The notes under the pieces were generated by a model. The model searched no databases, was not told where the DNA came from, and was given only the letters and a program-made list of their open reading frames with translations. The translations under genes and the position numbers were made by a program. DNA of 64,000 nt from positions 4,836,001 through 4,900,000 of the forward strand of contig NZ_CP108487.1 of the NCBI RefSeq assembly GCF_036226525.1, given 5' to 3'. Positions within the stretch are counted from its first letter, which is position 1; each line of letters opens with the position of its first letter. Shown here piece after piece: positions 24,642-33,941 of the stretch. The stretch comes from Kribbella sp. NBC_01245 (GTDB taxonomy: Bacteria; Actinomycetota; Actinomycetes; Propionibacteriales; Kribbellaceae).

Positions 24642-26158
24642 AGGTATACGTCCCCAGAGATTCCGCAGCCGTCTCGGTCGGAGCCGACGAGGTCGCCGAG
24701 CGCATCCAGGCATCAGCCAACACTATCGGCCGAGATGTCGAGATCATCCGAACCGGCTCCCGCGGCATGCTCTGGCTCGAACCACTGGTCGAAGTCGAAA
24801 CCCCGCAAGGCCGCATCGGCTACGGACCAGTTGCACTAGAACAGGTGGACGGCCTAATCGCGGCAGGCTTACTAGACGGCGAAGGCGAAAGCCTGGGCCT
24901 GGTCGAAGAGCTCGACTGGATGCGCCGCCAGCAACGCCTGACCTTCGAACGCGTCGGCGTGGTCGACCCGAGATCGGCCAACGACTACGAACAAAACGGC
25001 GGCATGCAAGGCCTCCGCAAAGCGCTGACGATGACCCCGGCCGAGGTGGTCGAAGAGGTCACCAACTCGGGCCTGCGCGGCCGAGGCGGCGCCGGCTTCC
25101 CCACCGGCATCAAGTGGCGCACGGTCCTGGGCGCGGACGCCGATCTCAAGTTCGTCTGCTGCAACGCGGATGAAGGCGATTCCGGCACCTTCGCGGACCG
25201 GATGCTGATCGAGGGCGATCCGTTCGTCCTGATCGAGGGCATGACCATCGCCGCGTACGCCGTCGGCGCCACCGAGGGCTACGTCTACCTCCGCTCGGAA
25301 TACCCCGACGCGGTCGAAGCTTTGACGAAGGCCATCGAAGCGGCAAGGGCCAAAGGCTGGCTCGGCGAGGACATCGAGGGTTCGAAACTCACGTTCGACC
25401 TGCACGTACGGGTGGGCGCCGGCGCCTACATCTGCGGCGAGGAAACGTCGATGCTGGAGAGCCTCGAAGGTAAACGCGGCACGGTCCGGGCGAAACCCCC
25501 GATCCCTGCTCTGGAAGGGCTCTTCGGCCGTCCGACCGTCGTCAACAACGTCCTTTCGCTCGCCTCGGTCCCGACCATCCTGGCCAACGGCGCGGCGGCC
25601 TACGCGTCGTACGGTATGGGTCGTTCGCTGGGCACGAGCGTCTTCCAGCTCGGCGGCAACATCGCCCGCGGCGGCATCGTCGAGACCGCCTTCGGCATCA
25701 CCCTGGGCGAACTGGTGAACGACCTCGGCGGTGGGACGGCGTCCGGCCGGCCTGTTCGCGCCGTACAGGTGGGTGGGCCGCTGGGGGCTTACCTACCGGT
25801 CGACCAGTTCGACCTGCCGATGGACTACGAGGCATTCGCGGCCGCGGGCGCGATGGTCGGGCACGGCGGCATCGTGGTGTTCGACGAGACGGTCGACATG
25901 GCGGGGATGGCCCGGTTCGCGATGGCCTTCTGCGCCGAGGAGTCGTGCGGTAAGTGCACCCCGTGCCGGGTCGGCGCGATCCGCGGGGTGGAGACGATCG
26001 ACCGGATCCGTGCGGGTGAGGACCGGAGCAAGAACCTCGTACTGCTCGACGACCTGTGCGAGCTGATGACCGACGGCTCGCTCTGTGCGATGGGCGGATT
26101 GACCCCGATGCCCGTTCGCAGCGCCATACGCCATTTCGGAGAGGACTTCAGCGCATGA
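24638..26158 (+). CDS. fdsB: Formate dehydrogenase beta subunit, NuoF-like
   Basis: FMN- and NAD-binding subunit of 506 aa, the diaphorase half of the complex that reduces NAD+. GRGGAGFPTG at 148-157 and the downstream GAGAYICGEETSMLESLEG form the FMN/NADH site; ESCGKCTPCRVG with a later DDLCELM Cys binds a [4Fe-4S] cluster. The N-terminal ~110 residues form an extra domain, as in FdsB and HoxF. Start ATG 24638 overlaps the fdsG stop, and its own stop overlaps fdsA. Confidence 0.92.
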   Translation: MKVYVPRDSAAVSVGADEVAERIQASANTIGRDVEIIRTGSRGMLWLEPLVEVETPQGRIGYGPVALEQVDGLIAAGLLDGEGESLGLVEELDWMRRQQRLTFERVGVVDPRSANDYEQNGGMQGLRKALTMTPAEVVEEVTNSGLRGRGGAGFPTGIKWRTVLGADADLKFVCCNADEGDSGTFADRMLIEGDPFVLIEGMTIAAYAVGATEGYVYLRSEYPDAVEALTKAIEAARAKGWLGEDIEGSKLTFDLHVRVGAGAYICGEETSMLESLEGKRGTVRAKPPIPALEGLFGRPTVVNNVLSLASVPTILANGAAAYASYGMGRSLGTSVFQLGGNIARGGIVETAFGITLGELVNDLGGGTASGRPVRAVQVGGPLGAYLPVDQFDLPMDYEAFAAAGAMVGHGGIVVFDETVDMAGMARFAMAFCAEESCGKCTPCRVGAIRGVETIDRIRAGEDRSKNLVLLDDLCELMTDGSLCAMGGLTPMPVRSAIRHFGEDFSA

Positions 26159-28974
26159 CCCTGCTCAAGGAACCGGATTTCGGCACCCCCGCCCGCGACG
26201 GCGATCCGACCGTCGAAGTCACGATCGACGGCATCAACGTCACCGTGCCACCCGGTACGTCAGTCATGCGCGCGGCCAAGGAGGCGGGCCTCGACATCCC
26301 GAAGCTGTGCGCCACCGACAGTCTGGAGGCGTTCGGCTCCTGCCGGTTGTGCGTGGTGGAGATCGATGGCGCCCGCGGTACGCCCGCATCCTGCACGACG
26401 CCGGTGCAGCCCGGCATGGTCGTACGGACGCAGACCGAGAAGCTCGGCAAACTCCGTCGCGGCGTGATGGAGCTCTACATCTCGGACCACCCGCTCGACT
26501 GCCTGACGTGTTCGGCCAATGGTGACTGCGAACTGCAGGACATGGCCGGCGTGACGGGCCTTCGCGAGGTCCGGTACGGCTCGGGCGTCGACGCCGGGGC
26601 GAACCACCTGGACGCTCCGAAGGACACGTCCAACCCGTACTTCGACTTCGACGCCTCCAAGTGCATCACGTGCTCCCGTTGCGTACGGGCTTGCGACGAA
26701 GTCCAGGGCACTCTCGCGCTGACGATCGAGGGCCGCGGGTTCGAGTCGAAGGTCGCGGCCGGTGCGGGCGTCTCGTTCATGGAGTCCGACTGCGTCTCGT
26801 GTGGCGCCTGCGTGCAGGCTTGTCCGACGGCCACACTGCAAGAGAAAACCGTTGTCCAGTTGGGAATGCCGACCAGAAGCGTCCTCACCACGTGCGCCTA
26901 TTGCGGTGTCGGCTGCTCGTTCAAGGCCGAGCTGCGCGGTGACGAGCTCGTCCGGATGGTCCCGTACAAGGACGGCGGCGCGAACGAGGGCCACTCCTGC
27001 GTGAAGGGCCGTTTCGCCTTCGGATACGCGAGCCATCCGGACCGCGTGATGGAGCCGATGGTCCGCGAGTCGATCACCGATCCCTGGCGCACGGTCAGCT
27101 GGGAAGAGGCGATCACCTACACGGCTCGTCGCCTCCGCGAGATCCAGGCGTCGTACGGCGCGGGGTCGATCGGCGCGATCACCTCCTCCCGTACGACGAA
27201 CGAGGAGGTGTACGCCGTCCAGAAGATGGTGCGAGCCGTCTTCGGCAACAACAACGTCGACACGTGCGCCCGCGTTTGCCATTCCCCAACGGGTTATGGC
27301 CTCAAGCAGACGTTCGGTACGTCGGCCGGTACGCAGGACTTCAAGTCGGTCGAGAAGTCCGACGTCATCCTGGTCATCGGCGCCAACCCGACCGACGGCC
27401 ACCCGGTCTTCGCCTCGCGGATGAAGAAGCGGCTCCGCCAGGGCGCGAAGCTGATCGTGATCGACCCGCGTCGCATCGACCTGGTCCGTTCCCCGCACAT
27501 CGAGGCGGCCCATCACCTCCAGCTCGCGCCCGGTACGAACGTTGCCGTGGTCAACGCTTTCTCGCACGTCATCGTCACCGAAGGCCTCGCCGACCGCGAG
27601 TTCATCGCCGAACGCTGCGAGGACTTCGACACCTGGGAAGCCTTCATCTCCCAGCCGGAGCACAGCCCCGAGGCGGTCGAGGCCGTCACCGGCGTACCGG
27701 CCACCGAACTTCGCGAGGCCGCGCGCCTCTACGCGACTGGTGGCAATGGCGCGATCTACTACGGCCTCGGCGTCACCGAGCACAGCCAGGGCTCCACGAT
27801 GGTGATGGGTATGGCCAATCTCGCCATGCTGACCGGAAACATCGGCCATGCCGGCGTCGGCGTCAACCCGTTGCGCGGCCAGAACAACGTCCAGGGCTCT
27901 TGCGATATGGGCTCCTTCCCGCACGAGCTGCCCGGCTATCGGCACGTCTCGGACGACGGCGCTCGCGCGGTTTACGAACAGCTCTGGGGTACGGCGTTGC
28001 TGGACGAGCCGGGCCTGCGTATTCCCAACATGTTCGACGCAGCGATCGACGGCAGCTTCCGCGCGTTGTTCGTGCAGGGCGAGGACATCGCGCAGTCCGA
28101 CCCGAACACCACGCACGTCCATGCCGCGCTCGCCGCGCTCGACCTCCTCGTCGTACAGGACCTCTTCGAGAACGAGACGGCGAAGTTCGCCCATGTGCTG
28201 CTGCCCGGTACGTCGTTCCTCGAGAAGGACGGCACGTTCACCAACGCCGAGCGCCGGATCAACCGGGTCCGTCCGGTGATTGCGCCGAAGACCGGTAAGC
28301 AGGAGTGGGAGATCGTCTGCGAGATCGCACAGGCGATGGGCTATCCGATGCACTACAACTCGGCGTCCGAGATCATGGACGAGATCGCCTTCACCACGCC
28401 GACGTTCGCCGGGGTTTCGTTCGCCCATCTGGACAAGGTCGGCAGCGTGCAATGGCCGTGCAACGTCGACGCCCCGAACGGTACGCCGATCATGCACGAG
28501 GAGGGTTTCGTCCGCGGTAAGGGCCGGTTCGTCGAGACGGTGTACGTGCCGACGAGCGAGCGGTCGACCCGGAAGTTCCCGCTGATCCTCACCACTGGGC
28601 GCATCCTGTCGCAGTACAACGTGGGCGCGCAGACACGTCGTACGGCGAACGTGGCCTGGCATCCCGAGGACCTGCTCGAGCTGCATCCGCATGACGCGGA
28701 GGTTCGCGGGATCAACGACGGCGACATGGTCGCGATGTCCAGCCGGGTCGGCAAGACCACGCTGCGGGCGGTGTTGTCCGAGCGGATGCCGGTGGGCGTT
28801 TGCTACACGACGTTCCACCATCCCGTGACCGGCGCCAACGTGATCACCACGGACAACTCCGACTGGGCCACGAACTGCCCGGAGTACAAGGTCACAGCGG
28901 TCCAGGTGGCGCTGACCACTTCGGAGACGCCAGTGCAGTCCGTGCGCGAACCGGTCGCCGCGGTGAACGACTGA
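26155..28974 (+). CDS. fdsA: Formate dehydrogenase alpha subunit, molybdenum catalytic
   Basis: Catalytic subunit of 939 aa. The N-terminus has a [2Fe-2S] domain (CATDSLEAFGSCRLC), a His-Cys3 cluster site (DHPLDCLTCSANGDC) and two ferredoxin clusters (CITCSRCVRAC, CVSCGACVQAC). The bis-MGD domain begins with CAYCGVGC. The active-site pair is Cys375-His376 in CARVCHSPT; codon 375 is TGC, so this is the cysteine rather than the selenocysteine form. It oxidises formate to CO2, with electrons going through FdsB to NAD+. ATG 26155 overlaps the fdsB stop. Confidence 0.93.
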   Translation: MTLLKEPDFGTPARDGDPTVEVTIDGINVTVPPGTSVMRAAKEAGLDIPKLCATDSLEAFGSCRLCVVEIDGARGTPASCTTPVQPGMVVRTQTEKLGKLRRGVMELYISDHPLDCLTCSANGDCELQDMAGVTGLREVRYGSGVDAGANHLDAPKDTSNPYFDFDASKCITCSRCVRACDEVQGTLALTIEGRGFESKVAAGAGVSFMESDCVSCGACVQACPTATLQEKTVVQLGMPTRSVLTTCAYCGVGCSFKAELRGDELVRMVPYKDGGANEGHSCVKGRFAFGYASHPDRVMEPMVRESITDPWRTVSWEEAITYTARRLREIQASYGAGSIGAITSSRTTNEEVYAVQKMVRAVFGNNNVDTCARVCHSPTGYGLKQTFGTSAGTQDFKSVEKSDVILVIGANPTDGHPVFASRMKKRLRQGAKLIVIDPRRIDLVRSPHIEAAHHLQLAPGTNVAVVNAFSHVIVTEGLADREFIAERCEDFDTWEAFISQPEHSPEAVEAVTGVPATELREAARLYATGGNGAIYYGLGVTEHSQGSTMVMGMANLAMLTGNIGHAGVGVNPLRGQNNVQGSCDMGSFPHELPGYRHVSDDGARAVYEQLWGTALLDEPGLRIPNMFDAAIDGSFRALFVQGEDIAQSDPNTTHVHAALAALDLLVVQDLFENETAKFAHVLLPGTSFLEKDGTFTNAERRINRVRPVIAPKTGKQEWEIVCEIAQAMGYPMHYNSASEIMDEIAFTTPTFAGVSFAHLDKVGSVQWPCNVDAPNGTPIMHEEGFVRGKGRFVETVYVPTSERSTRKFPLILTTGRILSQYNVGAQTRRTANVAWHPEDLLELHPHDAEVRGINDGDMVAMSSRVGKTTLRAVLSERMPVGVCYTTFHHPVTGANVITTDNSDWATNCPEYKVTAVQVALTTSETPVQSVREPVAAVND

Positions 28975-29198
28975 TGAGCGAGCACGGCGTGCCACCACAC
29001 GTCCGGCTGGCGAACGAGATCGCGATCCAATTCCACCACCAGTCGGCGGACCGGGCCTCGATCGCGATCGCCGAGCACATGCGGACGTTCTGGGAGCCCC
29101 GGATGACCTCCGCTCTACTCGAGTATCTAGATGCCGGGGGCAACGAACTCGATCCGGTCGCGGTCCGCGCGGCCGACCGATTGCGGCTCGGTAAGTGA
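28974..29198 (+). CDS. fdsD: Formate dehydrogenase delta subunit
   Basis: Small 74-aa protein matching FdsD: VRLANEIAIQFHHQS, then HMRTFWEPRMTSALLEYLDAGG and a final LDPVAVRAADRL. In this family FdsD helps assembly of the active complex and cofactor insertion. The start overlaps the fdsA stop (TGATG), and its stop overlaps the moeA start in the same way, so its stoichiometry is probably tied to the operon. Confidence 0.9.
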   Translation: MSEHGVPPHVRLANEIAIQFHHQSADRASIAIAEHMRTFWEPRMTSALLEYLDAGGNELDPVAVRAADRLRLGK

Positions 29199-30406
29199 TG
29201 CGCGCGGTACACCTGCCCAGCCACGTCGGCCACGCCGTCGGCTGGGACGACGCGCGCGAACTCGCCCACGCGGCCGCCACCCCGTTGAGCCCGCGCGCCC
29301 TCCCGCTCACACAGGCGCTCGGCGCCGTACTGGCTGACCCGCTGATCGCCCTCACCGCATTCCCACCCTGCGACCGCTCGGCCATGGACGGGTACGCCGT
29401 GCGCGGCCCGGGTCCATGGACGGTCATCGGCACCAACCGGGCCGGTTCGGGGTACGCCGGACGGTTGACCGACGGGCAGGCGGTCGCGATCGTCACCGGC
29501 GCGGCCGTCCCCGCAGGCGCCAGCGCCGTACTCCCCGACGAGGACGTCCTGCGCGAAGGCAACCTCGTCCATGGCACGCCCGGTCCCAAACGGCACATCC
29601 GGTACGCCGGTGAGGAATGCCGGGCAAGCGAGGTGTTGCTCCCCGCGGGCACTCTCGTCCGGCCGGCCGTACTCGGACATGCCGCCGCCCTCGGGCACGA
29701 CCAGCTGACGGTCATCCCCCGGCCACGCGTGGCGGCCCTCGTCACCGGCGACGAACTGGTCACGACCGGCCTGCCCGGCCCCGGCCGAACCCGCGACGCC
29801 ATCGGCCCCATGCTGCCCGGCCTGTTGCACCAGGCAACGGCCCTCCCCCTGCAACGAGTGCAAGACTCACGACGGTTGCTTATAGACGCCCTCGCTCAGG
29901 CCGATGCCGACCTGATCCTCGTCTCCGGCTCATCCGCCGCCGGACCAGCGGACCACCTTCGGCCATCGCTGGAGGCCCTCGGTGCCACCCTGCTCGTGGA
30001 TGGCGTGGCCTGCCGCCCAGGCCATCCCCAGGCGCTCGCGTTGCTCCCCGACGGTCGGCTAGTCATCGGCCTGCCCGGCAACCCTCTCGCAGCGCTCACG
30101 GCATTCCTCACCCTGGCCGTCGCCGCCATCGCCGGACTGCGCGGTGAACCGCTGGCTTCGTTGCCGACGGCCCCCATCCACGGTGGCCTCGACTGCCATC
30201 CGGCGAACACGCGGCTCGTGCCAGTGCGACTCCGCGACGGCGCCGCCGAGCCCGTCGGTCATGCGGGCTCCGCGATGTTGCGTGGTGTCGCGATGGCCGA
30301 CGCGCTCGCCGTTGTCGAACCAGGTCCCGCCACGGCGATCACCGCCCGGCTGTTACCACTCGGTTTCGGATTTCCAGGGCAAGGGGAGCACGCATGGGCC
30401 GACTGA
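29198..30406 (+). CDS. moeA: Molybdopterin molybdotransferase MoeA
   Basis: 402-aa enzyme that inserts molybdate into adenylylated molybdopterin. DRSAMDGYAV is at 59-68, VTGAAVPAGASAVLPDEDV marks domain II/III, VTGDELV and LVSGSSA the MogA-like domain, and GLPGNPLAALTAF the conserved end. One odd point: the usual D-S-N segment of domain III reads RDAIGPML here, which may alter substrate binding. Its place in the formate dehydrogenase operon suggests dedicated cofactor supply. The start overlaps the fdsD stop; its end overlaps fdhD by 13 bp. Confidence 0.88.
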   Translation: MRAVHLPSHVGHAVGWDDARELAHAAATPLSPRALPLTQALGAVLADPLIALTAFPPCDRSAMDGYAVRGPGPWTVIGTNRAGSGYAGRLTDGQAVAIVTGAAVPAGASAVLPDEDVLREGNLVHGTPGPKRHIRYAGEECRASEVLLPAGTLVRPAVLGHAAALGHDQLTVIPRPRVAALVTGDELVTTGLPGPGRTRDAIGPMLPGLLHQATALPLQRVQDSRRLLIDALAQADADLILVSGSSAAGPADHLRPSLEALGATLLVDGVACRPGHPQALALLPDGRLVIGLPGNPLAALTAFLTLAVAAIAGLRGEPLASLPTAPIHGGLDCHPANTRLVPVRLRDGAAEPVGHAGSAMLRGVAMADALAVVEPGPATAITARLLPLGFGFPGQGEHAWAD

Positions 30407-31236
30407 TCGCGCGAAAGCCAGTGGTGCACTACGGACCCGAAGGGACCCGGCGGCGGCCGGACTCGATCGCCGTGGAGGAACCACTCGAACTGCGGGTGAA
30501 CGGCAAGGCGCTGGCGGTGACGATGCGTACGCCCGGGCATGACGTCGAACTGGCCCACGGGTTCCTGCATACCGAAGGCGTGATCGGTGGTCCCGACGAC
30601 ATCCTCAGCGCCCGGTATTGCGACTCGCGCGATGACGAGGGGCGTAACACCTACAACGTGCTCGACCTCGCGTTGGCGCCGGGTGTGGCAGCGCCCGAGG
30701 TCGGGGTCGAGCGCAACTTCTATACGACTTCCTCTTGCGGGGTTTGCGGAAAGGCGTCGCTGGACGCCGTACGGCTGAAGTCTCGGCACTCGCCTGCCGG
30801 TGACCCCGTCCGGGTCGCGCTGGACGTGCTCGCTGGTCTGCCGGATGTCTTGAGGACGCAGCAGCAGGTGTTCGACCGTACGGGCGGGTTGCACGCGGCC
30901 GGCCTCTTCACTGCCGAGGGCGAGCAGTTGGTCGTACGCGAGGATGTCGGCCGGCACAACGCCGTGGACAAGGTCGTCGGATGGGCTTTGTTACAAGGGC
31001 TTGTCCCGGCTCGGGGTTGCGTCCTGGTCGTCTCCGGACGGACGTCGTTCGAGCTGGCGCAGAAGGCGGTGATGGCCGGAATCCCTGTCCTGGGCGCGGT
31101 TTCGGCGCCTTCCTCCCTGGCGATCGACCTGGCGGCCGAGTGCGGATTGACCTTGGCCGGGTTCATCCGGAACGGCTCGCTGAACGTCTACGCCCACGCC
31201 GAGCGGATCGCCGTACCGGCTCTGGTCGAGACGTGA
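30394..31236 (+). CDS. fdhD: Formate dehydrogenase accessory sulfurtransferase FdhD
   Basis: 280-aa cytoplasmic protein that sulfurates the molybdenum cofactor before insertion into formate dehydrogenase. The conserved Cys pair is Cys115 and Cys118 in [23 protein letters not shown] and [12 protein letters not shown] are further family blocks. ATG 30394 has AAGGGGAG upstream and overlaps moeA by 13 bp. It closes the operon, which ends in a bidirectional hairpin. Confidence 0.92.
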   Translation: MGRLIARKPVVHYGPEGTRRRPDSIAVEEPLELRVNGKALAVTMRTPGHDVELAHGFLHTEGVIGGPDDILSARYCDSRDDEGRNTYNVLDLALAPGVAAPEVGVERNFYTTSSCGVCGKASLDAVRLKSRHSPAGDPVRVALDVLAGLPDVLRTQQQVFDRTGGLHAAGLFTAEGEQLVVREDVGRHNAVDKVVGWALLQGLVPARGCVLVVSGRTSFELAQKAVMAGIPVLGAVSAPSSLAIDLAAECGLTLAGFIRNGSLNVYAHAERIAVPALVET

Positions 31237-31238
31237 CC

Positions 31239-31261
31239 GTGCCCGCCCGAGCGGCGGGCAC
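31239..31261. terminator. Bidirectional hairpin between fdhD and the GH64 gene
   Basis: Arms GTGCCCGCC (31239-31247) and GGCGGGCAC (31253-31261) with a CGAGC loop lie 3 nt after fdhD and 12 nt beyond the convergent glucanase stop. Confidence 0.85.
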
Positions 31262-31272
31262 GGTGCACGCGT

Positions 31273-32472
31273 TCAGTTGAAGGTATCGAGGCTCACGTAC
31301 GCCTGTTGCGGGTTGCCGTCGTGCACGAGGGCCTCGTGGGCGCCCACGTCGTCGAAGGCGAAGCCGTACGCCTTGCCGTCGACCATCTGCGCGTGGATCT
31401 TGCGCGAGTAGTGGTTGGTGACGACGTCCTTGTAGAAGTTGGCGTTGTTGGCGTCCGGCTGGTTCGGATTGACGATCAGGGTCGACCGGTTGTACCCGGC
31501 GCACAACGTGCGCGAGATCGGGCCGCGGACCTGGTCATTCGGTGCGTCGAGCAACTGGTGACAGCCGAAGATGCTGCTGGCGTTGGGCTTCTGGAACGAC
31601 GTCACGATCTGCCCGGAGCCGTTCCTGAAGTTCATCACGCCACCCGAGACGCGGCCGAAGTACTTGAGGTTCGGCTGGTTGGAGAACGGGGTCACGGTCA
31701 GGTCCTGCGCGCTGTACTTGCTCCAGACGCGGTTCACATAATCGTCCATCACCGAGGCCGGCAGGGCACCGGTCTCGACGCCGTACAAGGGTGCAAGCGC
31801 TCGCAGCGGCTGGCCGTTCGGGCCGTTGTGGATCAGGTTGGCCCAGCCACCCGGCTGACCGCGGAGGGCGTTGTAGAAGTTGTTGAGGCCACCCGGCTTC
31901 AGCTTGCCAGTGGTGATGGTGCTGCCGTCGCCCTTGCGGACACCGACGGAGTACGGCACGGAGACCATGTCGACGTGGGTCGTGTTCAGCCAGACGCCTG
32001 AGTCGTTCAGCGTGTACTCGGACCAGCTGAACAGGATGTTGCGGTTCGGGTCGCTCGGGTTCTGCACCGCGGGCTGCACCAGCCCGCCCGTCGTCAGCTT
32101 GAAGACGAGCTTCTGGCCGTACGAGAAGTAGATCCGCCCGGAGAACTTGGGCATCTGGATCGTTTTCGACTGACCGTTCGCCGGGCCGGCGATCGACGCG
32201 TCCGGCGCCGGGGTCGGCGGGTTGCCACCGGCCGGCCACGGGTGGAAGCCACCGCCCGCGTCCGCCCAGCCCTGCCGGCCGGTCGAGAGCTCGGTGCCGA
32301 GGTTGTAGATATAGATGGCGTCACCACGACCGGAGTTGTTGGTGATGGTCAACGGAATCGTTGCTGGTACGGCGTTGGCCGATGGTGCGCCGGCAGTGGC
32401 GACTGCGGTCAGGCCCGCTGCCAACGAAGCGACAGCCGTGAGCAAGGCCAGGGTCTTCTTCTTGATACGCAC
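31273..32472 (-). CDS. Secreted beta-1,3-glucanase, GH64 family
   Basis: Exported 399-aa enzyme that cleaves beta-1,3-glucan, the laminaripentaose-producing type. GTG 32472 has AGGAGG 9 nt upstream and opens a signal peptide ([34 protein letters not shown] in two parts). The mature start [15 protein letters not shown], the core [33 protein letters not shown] and the end ARGA-like [21 protein letters not shown] match GH64. No carbohydrate-binding module is present. A LacI-type operator overlaps its promoter, so it is probably induced by glucan breakdown products. Confidence 0.87.
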   Translation of the reverse strand: MRIKKKTLALLTAVASLAAGLTAVATAGAPSANAVPATIPLTITNNSGRGDAIYIYNLGTELSTGRQGWADAGGGFHPWPAGGNPPTPAPDASIAGPANGQSKTIQMPKFSGRIYFSYGQKLVFKLTTGGLVQPAVQNPSDPNRNILFSWSEYTLNDSGVWLNTTHVDMVSVPYSVGVRKGDGSTITTGKLKPGGLNNFYNALRGQPGGWANLIHNGPNGQPLRALAPLYGVETGALPASVMDDYVNRVWSKYSAQDLTVTPFSNQPNLKYFGRVSGGVMNFRNGSGQIVTSFQKPNASSIFGCHQLLDAPNDQVRGPISRTLCAGYNRSTLIVNPNQPDANNANFYKDVVTNHYSRKIHAQMVDGKAYGFAFDDVGAHEALVHDGNPQQAYVSLDTFN

Positions 32473-32634
32473 GCTTGCATACCTCCTCAGGTCGGTCCCC
32501 GGGAAGTGACGGGTGAGATACCGGCGGAGGCACGGCTCGCAGGTCGGTCCGGGGGCGGACCAGCCCGCACCAGGAAGAGCGGCGCGACCAGGCTGGTACT
32601 CACAGTCCATCCGGAGGGGGCGGTCCGAAATACT

Positions 32635-32677
32635 GTGAGAGCGCTCTCACCTTTACCCTACGTTCACCGCCTGTCAA
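32635..32677 (-). promoter_or_regulatory. GH64 promoter with LacI-type operator
   Basis: The 16-bp perfect palindrome GTGAGAGCGCTCTCAC is at 32635-32650. On the minus strand TTGACA (32672-32677) and TAAAGG (32650-32655) are 16 nt apart, so the operator touches the -10 box. The CG-centred shape is typical of LacI/CebR-type sugar repressors. Confidence 0.75.
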
Positions 32678-32791
32678 TGCCTCAGCACCCACAGTCTCGG
32701 AGAGAACATTCTGGGGCGATGTCAAAAGGGCGGGAGTGGCTCCGACCTGTCTGTGAGAGCGCCCGTCGGGTGCTGTGGAGAGGGAGTACTT

Positions 32792-33358
32792 ATGCGCAAG
32801 CTCATCTACATCGTTCATCAGTCGCTTGACGGGTTCATCGAGGGGCCGAAGGGAGAGTTCGACTGGCCGTTCGTGGGGCCGGAGTTGTCGGCGTACTCGA
32901 TTGGGCTGCACGAGCGGGTTGACGCCTTCGTTTATGGCCGGCGTACGTGGGACTTGATGTCGTCGTACTGGCCGCAGGCCGAGTCGATGTCGAACGACCC
33001 GCACGATCTGCAGTTCGCGCCGATCTGGCGGAGCACGCCGAAGATCGTCTGCTCGAACACCCTGACCGAGGCCGACTGGGGTACCAAGGTGATCGGCGGC
33101 GACTTGGCGACCAAGTTCGCCGAGCTCAAGGCGCAGCCCGGCAAAGACCTCCTGCTGACCGGTGGCGCCGAGCTGCCCGGCGTACTGACGGAGCTCGGGT
33201 TGATCGACGAGTACCACGTGTTCGTGCACCCGGTTGTGCTCGGCGGTGGCAAGCGGGTGTTCAGCGCGGATCGCAGCCGGTTCGACCTCGAGCTGGTCGA
33301 ATCGCGTACGTTCGACGGCAAGACCGTTTTGATCCGCCAGGACCGCGCCAAGGCCTGA
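32792..33358 (+). CDS. Dihydrofolate reductase family protein (RibD C-terminal fold)
   Basis: Cytoplasmic 188-aa NADPH-binding-fold protein: MRKLIYIVHQSLDGFIEGPKG at the start, VYGRRTWDLMSSYWP, then LIDEYHVFVHPVVLGGGKRVF at the end. ATG 32792 has GGAGAGGGAG upstream. It is followed after 13 nt by a second member of the same family, so the two are an operon, perhaps from duplication. Substrate unknown. Confidence 0.8.
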   Translation: MRKLIYIVHQSLDGFIEGPKGEFDWPFVGPELSAYSIGLHERVDAFVYGRRTWDLMSSYWPQAESMSNDPHDLQFAPIWRSTPKIVCSNTLTEADWGTKVIGGDLATKFAELKAQPGKDLLLTGGAELPGVLTELGLIDEYHVFVHPVVLGGGKRVFSADRSRFDLELVESRTFDGKTVLIRQDRAKA

Positions 33359-33371
33359 GGAGGCTGTCCGA

Positions 33372-33941
33372 ATGCGAAGGCTGATCCTGCAGCAGTACGT
33401 CACGCTCGACGGCTATGCCGCTGGGCCGGGCGATGACCTGAGTTTCTTCGAGACCGTCGCGGATGCGGAGGAGTCCACCCGCGACAATCTCGAGTTGCTC
33501 CGGTCCATCGACACGATGTTGCTCGGCGCAACGACGTACCGGCTGTTCGTCGAGTTCTGGCCGACCGCGACCGACGAACCGATAGCGCCACTGTTGAATG
33601 ACCTGAACAAGGTGGTGATCTCGTCGACGCTGACGGAGGCGCCGTGGGGTGATCGCGAGCCGGCCACGGTGCTGAGCGGGGACGCGGCCGAGCTGGTCGC
33701 GGACCTCAAACGCCAAGCAGGCAAGGACATCGTGCTCTGGGGCAGCATCTCGTTGTCCTACCGCCTCTTGGCCGCGGGGTTGATCGACGAGGTCCAGCTG
33801 CGGGTCTGCCCGATCCTGGTCGGCGCGGGCAAACCAGCCTTCCAGGTGACCGATCACCCGATCTCGCTGGACCTCGCCGAGGCCCGGCCGTATGCGTCCG
33901 GCGGCGCCTTACTCCGTTACCTCCCGAAGGAGACGACCTAG
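33372..33941 (+). CDS. Dihydrofolate reductase family protein (RibD C-terminal fold)
   Basis: 189-aa paralogue of the preceding gene: MRRLILQQYVTLDGYAAGPGDD, MLLGATTYRLFVEFWP, and LIDEVQLRVCPILVGAGKPAF. A strong GAGGAGG site lies ahead of ATG 33372. The identity to its neighbour is moderate and the pair differs in the N-terminal loop, suggesting different substrates. Its stop overlaps the convergent lipoprotein gene by 4 bp. Confidence 0.8.
   Translation: MRRLILQQYVTLDGYAAGPGDDLSFFETVADAEESTRDNLELLRSIDTMLLGATTYRLFVEFWPTATDEPIAPLLNDLNKVVISSTLTEAPWGDREPATVLSGDAAELVADLKRQAGKDIVLWGSISLSYRLLAAGLIDEVQLRVCPILVGAGKPAFQVTDHPISLDLAEARPYASGGALLRYLPKETT

Noticed and set aside
27271-27282. Selenocysteine in formate dehydrogenase
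   Set aside because: The active-site codon is TGC, not TGA, so no selenocysteine insertion is needed.
26260-29811. Very long antisense frame opposite fdsA
   Set aside because: It mirrors a conserved enzyme, spans several genes and shows no recognisable domain.
32752-32761. Second LacI operator before the DHFR-like genes
   Set aside because: Only one half of the palindrome is present (GTGAGAGCGC), so chance cannot be excluded.
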